A stretch of DNA of 64,000 bases from positions 1 to 64,000 of the forward strand of contig JAZQNP010000081.1 of the NCBI GenBank assembly GCA_045627405.1. The letters run 5' to 3'. Origin of the DNA: Firm-04 sp045627405 (lineage in GTDB: Bacteria; Bacillota; Clostridia; Oscillospirales; Ruminococcaceae). The position numbers were made by a program, and so were the translations under genes. Shown piece after piece: positions 8,403 to 16,136 of this stretch. Within the stretch, counting starts at the first letter, position 1. Each line of letters starts with the position of its first letter. Below the pieces are notes generated by a model, which had not been told where the DNA came from, searched no databases, and saw nothing but the letters and a program-made list of their open reading frames with translations.

Positions 8403-8437
8403 TTATCTGACTCTGCTTACGGAAAGGATCTTTTTGT

Positions 8438-9685
8438 ATGAGCGAAATTAAATACCCCGAACTCTGGGAAAGCGGCGACCAGAAAATCGCCTGGGTCAAA
8501 AACAATATGCCCCTCCTGCGCAGCATTGAAGCTGAGTTTGCAAAAACCAAGCCCTTTGCAGGCAAGCGCATTGCACTCTCGATTCACCTCGAAGCCAAAA
8601 CCGCGTACCTCTGCCGCGTGCTTGCTGCCGGCGGTGCGGAAATGTATATCACCGGCTCCAATCCGCTCTCGACGCAAGACGATGTCGCCGCGGCTCTCGC
8701 GCACGACGGGCTGAATGTCTTTGCATGGCACGGTGTGACCGCCGAGGAATATGAAGCGCATACCCGCCGCGTGATCGAGGCAGAGCCGCATTTTATTATC
8801 GACGACGGCGGCGATCTCGTGACGCTCATTCATGAGCAGTATCCGCAGCTGCTGCCCAATGTCATCGGCGGCTGTGAGGAAACGACGACCGGTATCCTCC
8901 GCCTCAAAGCAATGGATGCTGCCGGTACCCTCAAATTTCCGATGATGCTTGTCAACGATGCGGACTGCAAGCATCTCTTTGATAACCGCTACGGTACGGG
9001 GCAGTCTGTCTGGGACGGCATCAATCGCACGACAAATCTCATCGTTGCCGGCAAGACCGTCGTCATCGCAGGCTACGGCTGGTGCGGCAAGGGTGCTGCC
9101 ATGCGTGCTAAGGGTCTCGGCGCAAAAGTCATCGTCACCGAAGTCGATCCCATTAAAGCCATCGAGGCGGTCATGGACGGCTTTACTGTCATGAAAATGG
9201 AGGATGCTGCGAAAATCGGTGATTTCTTTGTCACTGTGACCGGATGCAGCCATGTCATTACCGAAAACAGCTTCCTCAATATGCATGAGGGCGCGATCCT
9301 CTGCAATGCCGGTCACTTCGATGTCGAGGTGGACATGGAAGGCCTGCGCAAGCTCGCCGTCAAATCGTTCCCGGCGCGCAATAATATCATCGGGTATACG
9401 CTTCCCAACGGCGTGACCGTCTATGTCATCGCAGAGGGCAGACTCGTCAATCTTGCAGCCGGCGACGGTCATCCTGCCGAGATTATGGACATGAGCTTTG
9501 CCATTCAGGCTCTGAGTGCGAAATGGCTCATCGAAAACCGCCGGAACGTGAACGGTATGCTCAACAATGTCCCGCGGGCAGTCGATGAGGCGGTCGCCAG
9601 ACGCAAGCTCGAAAGCATGGATGTCGAAATCGACACGCTGACCGATGAACAGAAAATCTATCTCTACGGAAATGCAGAGGCGTAA
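8438..9685 (+). CDS. ahcY: Adenosylhomocysteinase, archaeal-type HxExK form (possibly S-inosylhomocysteine hydrolase)
   Basis: 415 residues, the short form lacking the insertion of eukaryotic-type enzymes. It cleaves S-adenosyl- or S-inosyl-homocysteine to homocysteine and nucleoside with tightly bound NAD. The NAD-binding motif GYGWCGKGAA lies near residue 212. The substrate-binding motif is H50-L-E52-A-K54, that is HxExK, in place of the usual HxTx(E/Q). From memory of published work, archaeal and Thermotoga enzymes with HxExK favour the deaminated substrate S-inosylhomocysteine. The C-terminus (QKIYLYGNAEA) also resembles the archaeal type. Downstream genes supply a purine nucleoside phosphorylase and a SAH/MTA deaminase, which fits. 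Start has AAGG ten bases upstream. Confidence 0.93.
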   Translation: MSEIKYPELWESGDQKIAWVKNNMPLLRSIEAEFAKTKPFAGKRIALSIHLEAKTAYLCRVLAAGGAEMYITGSNPLSTQDDVAAALAHDGLNVFAWHGVTAEEYEAHTRRVIEAEPHFIIDDGGDLVTLIHEQYPQLLPNVIGGCEETTTGILRLKAMDAAGTLKFPMMLVNDADCKHLFDNRYGTGQSVWDGINRTTNLIVAGKTVVIAGYGWCGKGAAMRAKGLGAKVIVTEVDPIKAIEAVMDGFTVMKMEDAAKIGDFFVTVTGCSHVITENSFLNMHEGAILCNAGHFDVEVDMEGLRKLAVKSFPARNNIIGYTLPNGVTVYVIAEGRLVNLAAGDGHPAEIMDMSFAIQALSAKWLIENRRNVNGMLNNVPRAVDEAVARRKLESMDVEIDTLTDEQKIYLYGNAEA

Positions 9686-9705
9686 ATGAGTAAAGGAGAA
9701 TCATC

Positions 9706-10536
9706 ATGACAGTGCAGGAGCAGTATGATGCCTGTGTGGCATTTGTCAGGGAAAAAATCAGTTTCCAGCCGAAAATCGCGCTGGTTCTCGGTTCCGGCCT
9801 CGGTGCATTCGCTGACAGCATTGATGTCAGGGAAACACTGAATTATGCCGATATTCCGGGCTTTCCGGTTTCTACCGTCGCCGGTCACGCGGGTCGCTTT
9901 GTCTTCGGTTTCTGCGACGGCGTTCCCGTCGCTGTCATGCAGGGCAGAGTCCATATGTATGAGGGCTATACCCCGCAGGAGGCTGTGCTGCCGATCCGGC
10001 TGCTGCATGCACTCGGCGCGGAGTTTCTCTTCCTGACCAATGCCGCCGGCGGCATTCAGGCGGGAATGACTGCCGGTGAGTTTATGCTGATTACCGATCA
10101 GATTTCCAGCTTTGTTCCCTCTCCGCTGCGCGGCGCAAACCTCGATGCACTCGGTGTTCGTTTTCCGGATATGAGTGCGGTTTACAGCAAGAGACTGCAA
10201 AGCATTCTCCGCAAGATCGCTGTGAATGAGGAGATTCCGCTCAAAGAGGGTGTCTATGTCCAGACAGCAGGGCCGGCATATGAATCGCCTGCCGAAATCC
10301 GCATGTTCCGCGCGCTCGGAGCCGATGCTGTTGGCATGAGTACCGCAATCGAAGCAATCGCTGCCCGGCACTGCGGTATGGAAATCTGCGGCGTCTCCTG
10401 CATCAGCAACCTCGCAGCCGGCATTTCGCCCCATCCGCTGACGCATGAAGAGGTCAAGGAAGCGGGCGACAAGGCAGCTCCGCAGTTTGCAAAGCTCGTC
10501 CGGCTTGCCATCGCGGAAATCGGACGGCTGGGATGA
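9706..10536 (+). CDS. punA: Purine nucleoside phosphorylase (trimeric, inosine/guanosine type)
   Basis: 276 residues. Splits purine nucleosides with phosphate to base and ribose 1-phosphate. Family signatures: LGSGLGAFAD near residue 27 for phosphate, AGHAGRFVFG near 61, VHMYEGYTPQEA near 84, and GPAYESPAEIRMFRALGAD near 188. The Glu of YES and the Asn of CISNLAAG correspond to residues that in mammalian PNP read 6-oxopurines, so inosine and guanosine are likelier substrates than adenosine or methylthioadenosine. It follows ahcY by 20 bases with AAAGGAG upstream of the start, and its stop overlaps the next gene as ATGA. Confidence 0.92.
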   Translation: MTVQEQYDACVAFVREKISFQPKIALVLGSGLGAFADSIDVRETLNYADIPGFPVSTVAGHAGRFVFGFCDGVPVAVMQGRVHMYEGYTPQEAVLPIRLLHALGAEFLFLTNAAGGIQAGMTAGEFMLITDQISSFVPSPLRGANLDALGVRFPDMSAVYSKRLQSILRKIAVNEEIPLKEGVYVQTAGPAYESPAEIRMFRALGADAVGMSTAIEAIAARHCGMEICGVSCISNLAAGISPHPLTHEEVKEAGDKAAPQFAKLVRLAIAEIGRLG

Positions 10537-11195
10537 GTTGGATTTATTGGGTGCTGATCGCCGTCGGCATCACTGCTGCAAAAAGGTTCATTGACCTTAT
10601 GAAAAAAGGGCTGACACCGAAATCAGTGAAGCTCATCGAGGAGATCAGCGGATGGAAAAAGGCGCATATCGTAAAACGCACGCGCCAGAAGCAGAAGGTC
10701 ACATGCTATCTCTCAGACAACGGCAATGTCTTCCCGCTCGGTGTGTATGAATCGCAGGTCAAAGACATTGTGGAGCAGGCGGAGAAGGTTGTGAAAATAT
10801 TTGAGGAGCGCATTGCACTGCGCAAACAGCTTCCCGCCGAGCTTCGCAAAGACCCGATGCTTGACCGTATTGAGGGCAGCTTCATCACGGCGATGGAGCA
10901 GTATCTCAGCGAACTGAAAATGTTTCAGTTTGACCGCATTGATGACATTGCATACAGCAGTGAGCGGCTTGTGCATATCGAACTGCTGCTGGAAAATGCG
11001 TCGTCGCTGATGCAGCATTACGGAGACTATATGCTCTCTCTGTCGCAGTCTGCGGCGTCGGATATTGATACCGAACGCGAAATGATTGAGGCGGCAGTTT
11101 CCGGTATGGAGCAGGCGGTCGCGGTCGTGCGTGACGACATTCCGCTGCCGGATGATAACGAAAACAAACAGACCATGCAGTCAGGACAGCTCTGA
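10533..11195 (+). CDS. Membrane-anchored protein of unknown function in the SAM-cycle operon
   Basis: 220 residues. One N-terminal hydrophobic segment (WIYWVLIAVGITA, residues 3-15) followed by a positively charged stretch suggests a signal anchor with the rest in the cytoplasm. The middle (about 70-140) is helical and charged, with coiled-coil-like heptads around KDIVEQAEKVVKIFEERIAL. I do not recognise the family. The ATG overlaps the phosphorylase stop, so it is co-translated. No link to SAM recycling can be read from the sequence itself. Confidence 0.8.
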   Translation: MSWIYWVLIAVGITAAKRFIDLMKKGLTPKSVKLIEEISGWKKAHIVKRTRQKQKVTCYLSDNGNVFPLGVYESQVKDIVEQAEKVVKIFEERIALRKQLPAELRKDPMLDRIEGSFITAMEQYLSELKMFQFDRIDDIAYSSERLVHIELLLENASSLMQHYGDYMLSLSQSAASDIDTEREMIEAAVSGMEQAVAVVRDDIPLPDDNENKQTMQSGQL

Positions 11196-11211
11196 CATAA
11201 AGGGGATTACA

Positions 11212-11667
11212 ATGGATGAAATCGTCTTTCGCCGTCTGACAGAATCGGCTCTCGATTCCTTGATTGCAATGCGCATTGCGCAGCTCCGCGAGGAGGGTGC
11301 GAAGGAGGAAATTGACCTTGCGCCGGCTCTGCGTGATTATTACAGGAGACATCTTGCGGACGGCACGTTTATCTCCTTTGTTGCCGCTGACGGCGATGCG
11401 ATCATTGCGACAAGCGGGATGTCAATCGTGGAGAAGCCGCCGTATTTTGGCTGTCCAAGCGGGAAAATCGGACTGCTTTCCGGCATGTTTACGCATCCCG
11501 ATTACCGGCGCAGGGGACTTGCAAAAACGCTCCTCACAATGGTCGTTGATGCCGCGCGCGCTGCCGGCTGCGGCACGGTGCAGATTACCGCTTCCGATAT
11601 GGGCGTGCTGCTCTATTCGGGTTTCGGCTTTGTCAAAAACGGCAATTTTATGCAGTATCAGCTGTAA
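11212..11667 (+). CDS. GNAT-family N-acetyltransferase
   Basis: 151 residues from ATG 11212, preceded by AAAGGGG. The acetyl-CoA-binding core is visible at about 82-105: GMFTHPDYRRRGLAKTLL contains the RRxGxA pyrophosphate loop. The C-terminal segment YSGFGFVKNGNFMQYQL is typical of the GNAT fold end. Substrate unknown. It lies 16 bases after the membrane-anchored gene and 27 bases before the deaminase gene, so it belongs to the same operon. Confidence 0.9.
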   Translation: MDEIVFRRLTESALDSLIAMRIAQLREEGAKEEIDLAPALRDYYRRHLADGTFISFVAADGDAIIATSGMSIVEKPPYFGCPSGKIGLLSGMFTHPDYRRRGLAKTLLTMVVDAARAAGCGTVQITASDMGVLLYSGFGFVKNGNFMQYQL

Positions 11668-11694
11668 CTGATTTGAGGTATGAGGTAAGACACG

Positions 11695-12963
11695 ATGATT
11701 CGTTTTTATAATGCAAAGATTCTGTCCATGGCAGACGGCATGAATGTGCAAAGCGGAGAGCTTTGGACAGACGGCAGCATCATCTGCTATCTCGGGGAGA
11801 CACCCGCAGAGCTGCCCGCCTTTGAACGGGAGATTGATTGCTGCGGCGATCTGCTCATGCCGAGCTTCAAAAATGCCCACACGCACTCTGCGATGACATT
11901 TTTGCGCTCTTTTGCGGAGGATGTTCCGCTGCAAACATGGCTCTTTGAAAAGGTCTTTCCCTATGAGGACAGACTGACACCCGAAGATGTCTATGCCTTT
12001 GACAGGCTTGCGGTTCTTGAATACCTCGCTTCCGGTACGACTGCATTTTTTGATATGTATTTCTATCCCGAAAGCACTGCGCAGGCTGCCATCGAAAGCG
12101 GCATGCGCCTTGTCTTCTGCGGCAGCATCAACGGGTCGGCAAAGGATGTGGAGCGGCTGAACACTCAGTTCCAAACATTTCGCAGCTACCATCCGCTCGT
12201 CAGTTACCGCCTGGGATTTCATGCGGAATATACCAGCGATGAAAGTCTCCACCGGGAGCTTGCAAAACTCGCACAGGCGGAAAAAGAACCGGTCTATACC
12301 CATATCAGTGAGACGAAATCGGAGCATCTTGCCTGCATTGAGCGGCACGGCACGACGCCGGCACAGTACCTCGAATCTGTCGGGATCTGGGAATACGGCG
12401 GCGGCGGATTCCACTGCGTCTGGTTCGATGAAAAGGATCGCGCGGTTTTTCACAGAAATAAGCTGTTTGCTGTCTCCTGCCCATGCTCTAACGCGAAACT
12501 CGCAAGCGGCATCGCACCGGTCAGAGAATTCCTTGCGGAGGATGTGCAGATCGCGCTCGGCACGGACGGTGCAGCTTCCAACAACGCACTCGATATGTTC
12601 CGCGAAATGTACCTCGGCACCGTGCTGCAAAAGCTCCGCTGTGAAGATGCCGCGGCGGTGCCTGCCTTTGCACTCCTCCAAGCGGCGACCTCCGGTTCTG
12701 CACATGCAATGGGGCTGCATGACTGCGATGTGCTGGCTGTCGGCAAACAAGCCGATCTCATCCGCATTGACCTTACGGCTCCCAATTTGCAGCCGACACA
12801 TCATATCCCGCAAAGCCTTGTGCTGAGCGGAAACTGCGGCAATGTCAAGATGACCGTGTGCGCCGGAAAAATCCTCTACGAGAACGGACAGTATTTCATC
12901 GGCGCGACACCCGAAGAAATCCTTTCGGATACAAAGAGCAGAATTGCCAGACTGACTGAATAA
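11695..12963 (+). CDS. mtaD: 5-methylthioadenosine / S-adenosylhomocysteine deaminase, amidohydrolase family
   Basis: 422 residues. Members deaminate SAH, methylthioadenosine and sometimes adenosine or 5'-deoxyadenosine to the inosine forms, using one metal ion. Metal ligands are visible: HTH in KNAHTHSAMTF near residue 60, a His in GFHAEYTSDE near 179, the HISETKSE motif near 202 with the catalytic Glu, and the Asp of GTDGAASNN near 285. Its place after ahcY and an inosine-type phosphorylase suggests that SAH is deaminated before hydrolysis, or adenosine before phosphorolysis. A strong terminator follows. Which substrate is preferred is not readable from sequence. Confidence 0.9.
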   Translation: MIRFYNAKILSMADGMNVQSGELWTDGSIICYLGETPAELPAFEREIDCCGDLLMPSFKNAHTHSAMTFLRSFAEDVPLQTWLFEKVFPYEDRLTPEDVYAFDRLAVLEYLASGTTAFFDMYFYPESTAQAAIESGMRLVFCGSINGSAKDVERLNTQFQTFRSYHPLVSYRLGFHAEYTSDESLHRELAKLAQAEKEPVYTHISETKSEHLACIERHGTTPAQYLESVGIWEYGGGGFHCVWFDEKDRAVFHRNKLFAVSCPCSNAKLASGIAPVREFLAEDVQIALGTDGAASNNALDMFREMYLGTVLQKLRCEDAAAVPAFALLQAATSGSAHAMGLHDCDVLAVGKQADLIRIDLTAPNLQPTHHIPQSLVLSGNCGNVKMTVCAGKILYENGQYFIGATPEEILSDTKSRIARLTE

Positions 12964-12969
12964 TCAGCA

Positions 12970-13010
12970 CGCCGGTATGCAAAAAAACTGCATGCCGGCG
13001 TTTTGTTTTT
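12970..13010 (+). terminator. Terminator of the SAM-cycle operon
   Basis: CGCCGGTATGCA (12970-12981), a 7-base A-rich loop, then TGCATGCCGGCG (12989-13000), 12 bp with one wobble, followed by TTTTGTTTTT. Confidence 0.92.
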
Positions 13011-13020
13011 TTCTCTGCTC

Positions 13021-13050
13021 TTGACGGAATGCCGCTTTTCGTGGTACAAT
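13021..13050 (+). promoter_or_regulatory. Promoter of polA
   Basis: TTGACG (13021-13026), 18-base spacer, TACAAT (13045-13050), directly after the preceding terminator and 33 bases before the polA start. Confidence 0.75.
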
Positions 13051-13082
13051 ATGCATATATCCGAGGAAAGGATGAATCTGAT

Positions 13083-15629
13083 ATGAAGCTGCTCATTGTG
13101 GACGGCAACAGTATTCTGAACCGCGCCTATTACGGCGTCAAGCCCCTCTCCAACCGAAAGGGTGTTTTTACCAACGCGATCTTCGGCTTTTTTAATATCC
13201 TGCTCAAAGCTGCCGATGACGTCAAGCCCTCTGCCATTGCGGTCGCGTTTGACTGCAAAGCCAAAACATTCCGGCATAAAGCCGTCGAATCCTATAAGGC
13301 GAACCGCAAGGGAATGCCCGAAGAACTGGCGATGCAGCTCCCGCTGACAAAAGAGATTCTGACGGCACTCGGCTATGCTGTCGTCACCTGCGAGGGCTGG
13401 GAAGCCGATGATATTCTCGGCACACTCTCTGCTGCTGCCGCTGCGCAGGACGCCGAATGCGTGCTGCTGACCGGTGACCGCGATAACTTGCAGCTGATCA
13501 ATGACCGCGTGACGGTGCGGCTTGCAACCAACAGGGAAACGCTCCTCTATACCGAGGAGAAATTTCAAGCGGATTACGGCTTCGCGCCCAAATCTTTGAT
13601 CGACCTCAAAGCACTGATGGGCGATTCGTCTGACAATATCTCCGGCGTCGCGGGCATCGGAGAAAAAACAGCCTCTGCGCTGATTCAGGAATACGGCAGC
13701 ATCGAGGCACTCTATGATGCGCTGGAAACGGCGCAGATTTCTTCGTCTGTCCGAAAAAAATTAGAGAACGGACAGGAGGCTGCCGCACAGAGCAAATGGC
13801 TTGCAACGATTGTGACCGATGCGCCTGTTTCCGTGCAGCTCACTGACTATGAGACAAAGCCGCGCGATGAACAGACGCTCTCGGCACTGCTGACCGATCT
13901 CGAACTCTATAAACTCATGGAACGGCTCCATGTCGCACCTTCTGCTGCCGCAGCGGCACCGGATCCGCATGCTGATGTGCTGCCGAAAAAACAGTTCACA
14001 GTCGTTTCACCCGATGCCGATGAACCGGAACGACTTTTTCACGGGCAGACAACTGTTGATTTCCTGCTGAAACAGAATATTCTCTATCTCGCATGGGATG
14101 GCTGCGCGGCACGCATGACCGATGCAAAACAGATTGATGCCTTTCTGACATCCGATGTTCCCAAGCGCACCTTCGATGCAAAGCCTGTCTACCGGATGTG
14201 TCTCGATCGGGGGCAGACATTGCGCAATCTCGTTCTCGATACGGCGATCTGCGCCTATCTGCTCAATCCCTCTACACCCGAATATACCATCGAAAAGCTC
14301 TGCGCCAACGAGGGGATTTCCTATCAGGAGACACTCGGTGACTGCGCCGAGATTGCCGCGTTTTCTCTGCTTTCCGACCGCCTTGAAGCAGCCGTGACTG
14401 AGCAGGGGATGGAAAAACTGATGCGCGAGATTGAACTTCCGCTCGTTGAGGTGCTTGCTGAAATGGAGCATGTCGGCGTGCGCATTGATGCGGAGGGCGT
14501 GCAGAAATTCGGTGAGAAGCTGTCTGCGGAAATTGACACGCTGCGCGAAATGATCTATGACAAGGTCGGACACGCCTTTAATATTCTCTCTCCAAAACAG
14601 CTCGGTACAGTCCTCTTTGAGGAACTCGCGCTCCCTGCCGGCAAGAAAACCAAAACAGGATGGTCTACCAACGCCGAAGTCCTCGACGGGCTGCGCAGTC
14701 AGCATCCTGTTGTCGATCTCGTGCTGCAATACAGACAGCTTACAAAACTTGAATCAACCTATGTCGAGGGTCTGCTCAAAACCGTTGCACCTGACGGCAG
14801 AATTCATACCTGCTATCGCCAGACTGAAACCCGTACAGGCAGAATTTCCTCTACCGAACCGAATTTGCAGAATATCCCCGTGCGCACGGAGCTTGGCCGT
14901 GAAATGCGGAAATTTTTTATTTCAGAGGACGGGCGGACGCTGCTCGATGCCGATTACAGTCAGATTGAGCTGCGGCTCGTTGCCCATCTATGCGGAGATG
15001 AAAATATGCGCAGGACCTTTGAAGAAAATCGGGATATTCACCGTACAACTGCCGCACAGGTCTTCAATATGCCGGAGGAGATGGTGACAAAAGAGATGAG
15101 AAGTGCCGCAAAAGCAGTCAATTTCGGCATCCTTTACGGCATCGGCGCATTCTCGCTCTCCAAAGATCTCGGTATCTCTGTCGCAAAAGCGGATCAGTAT
15201 ATCAAAGACTATCTGCACTCATTCCCGCGTGTCGAACAGTTTATGAATGATACGGTCAGCCGCGCCGCCGAAACCGGCTTTGTCACGACACTCTTCGGCA
15301 GAAAACGCTTCGTTCCGGAGCTGCGCGCTTCCAACAAAAATGTGCAGGCTGCCGGCAGACGGATTGCTATGAATACACCGGTGCAGGGTACTGCCGCCGA
15401 TATTATCAAAGCCGCTATGGTGCGCGTATGGCGCAGACTCAAACAGGAGGTGCCGGAGGCGCATCTCATTCTCCAAATTCATGACGAACTCATCGTTGAG
15501 GCTCCGATTGCGGTCGCAAAGCAAGCCGCTGAAATCCTCCGTGATGAGATGGAGCAGGCTTGTCAGCTCTCTGTGCCGCTGACCGCCGAGGTGCAGGAGG
15601 GCAGAAGCTGGTATGACGCAAAAGGATGA
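13083..15629 (+). CDS. polA: DNA polymerase I with degenerate proofreading domain
   Basis: 848 residues from ATG 13083; an earlier in-frame ATG at 13029 lies inside the promoter. Order: 5'-3' exonuclease (1 to about 290; GDSSDNISGVAGIGEKTA is the helix-hairpin-helix region), a 3'-5' exonuclease-like domain (about 310-460) and the polymerase (about 470-848). Polymerase motifs are A DADYSQIELR, B RSAAKAVNFGILYGIG and C QIHDELIVE. In the middle domain the first DxE metal motif expected after the beta-strand is absent (LYLAWDGCAA instead), so proofreading is probably lost, as in Bacillus enzymes. It fills Okazaki gaps and acts in repair. Its end overlaps rimI by 17 bases. Confidence 0.97.
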   Translation: MKLLIVDGNSILNRAYYGVKPLSNRKGVFTNAIFGFFNILLKAADDVKPSAIAVAFDCKAKTFRHKAVESYKANRKGMPEELAMQLPLTKEILTALGYAVVTCEGWEADDILGTLSAAAAAQDAECVLLTGDRDNLQLINDRVTVRLATNRETLLYTEEKFQADYGFAPKSLIDLKALMGDSSDNISGVAGIGEKTASALIQEYGSIEALYDALETAQISSSVRKKLENGQEAAAQSKWLATIVTDAPVSVQLTDYETKPRDEQTLSALLTDLELYKLMERLHVAPSAAAAAPDPHADVLPKKQFTVVSPDADEPERLFHGQTTVDFLLKQNILYLAWDGCAARMTDAKQIDAFLTSDVPKRTFDAKPVYRMCLDRGQTLRNLVLDTAICAYLLNPSTPEYTIEKLCANEGISYQETLGDCAEIAAFSLLSDRLEAAVTEQGMEKLMREIELPLVEVLAEMEHVGVRIDAEGVQKFGEKLSAEIDTLREMIYDKVGHAFNILSPKQLGTVLFEELALPAGKKTKTGWSTNAEVLDGLRSQHPVVDLVLQYRQLTKLESTYVEGLLKTVAPDGRIHTCYRQTETRTGRISSTEPNLQNIPVRTELGREMRKFFISEDGRTLLDADYSQIELRLVAHLCGDENMRRTFEENRDIHRTTAAQVFNMPEEMVTKEMRSAAKAVNFGILYGIGAFSLSKDLGISVAKADQYIKDYLHSFPRVEQFMNDTVSRAAETGFVTTLFGRKRFVPELRASNKNVQAAGRRIAMNTPVQGTAADIIKAAMVRVWRRLKQEVPEAHLILQIHDELIVEAPIAVAKQAAEILRDEMEQACQLSVPLTAEVQEGRSWYDAKG

Positions 15630-16065
15630 TCTGCGCTTCCTGCCCATGACCGCCGAGACGGTTCATGCCGCTGCCGAACTCGCAAAAGAATGCTTCTCTG
15701 CACCGTGGTCAGAAGCTGCCTATCGGCGCGATCTTGATGATCCGCAGAGTGCGGCTTTTGTCTGCGTGGCAGGGGAGCAGGTCATCGGGCTGATTCATTG
15801 CAGCTTTGTGCTGGATGAGCTGACACTCAATACGCTCGCTGTTGCCGAGCCGTTCCGCAGACTTGGCATTGCAAGGAAACTCTGGCACACAGCCTCGGCG
15901 CATTTTCACGGGATCTGCTCCGTTTGCTATCTCGAAGTCCGCGAAAGCAATCTTCCGGCGCGAAGACTCTATGAATCCCTCGGATTTGTGCAGAACGGCT
16001 ATCGCCCGCGATACTACTCTCAACCGGAGGAAGCCGCCGTACTGATGTGCGCGGAATTGCAATGA
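15613..16065 (+). CDS. rimI: Ribosomal-protein-S18-alanine-type N-acetyltransferase
   Basis: 150 residues. GNAT protein with the RimI pattern: substrate-side FSAPWSEAAYRRDL near 28-41, acetyl-CoA loop FRRLGIARKLW near 80-90, and YLEVRESNLPARRLYESLGF near 106-125, which is the hallmark of RimI. It acetylates protein N-termini, classically S18. In many Firmicutes rimI sits between tsaB and tsaD; here it is paired with polA instead, while tsaE and tsaB are at 41.6 kb. It starts inside the polA end with AGGAGG 12 bases upstream. Confidence 0.9.
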   Translation: MTQKDDLRFLPMTAETVHAAAELAKECFSAPWSEAAYRRDLDDPQSAAFVCVAGEQVIGLIHCSFVLDELTLNTLAVAEPFRRLGIARKLWHTASAHFHGICSVCYLEVRESNLPARRLYESLGFVQNGYRPRYYSQPEEAAVLMCAELQ

Positions 16066-16084
16066 TTGCTCCGGCTTACAAAAA

Positions 16085-16124
16085 ACGCCTGAAAGCAGTT
16101 TACTACCGCTTTCAGGCGTTTCTT
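16085..16124. terminator. Bidirectional terminator between rimI and the pectate lyase gene
   Basis: ACGCCTGAAAGC (16085-16096) pairs with GCTTTCAGGCGT (16108-16119), 12 bp, with A-run before and T-run after, so it works on both strands for these convergent genes. Confidence 0.92.
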
Positions 16125-16136
16125 ATGATTTCGTTG

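Noticed and set aside
8345..8437. S-box (SAM-I) or other known SAM riboswitch in the ahcY leader
   Set aside because: The leader is too short and lacks the conserved S-box core; no known SAM or SAH consensus could be matched by eye.
11422..12813. A 463-codon minus-strand frame opposite the deaminase gene
   Set aside because: Shadow; the plus strand encodes an intact amidohydrolase with all metal ligands.
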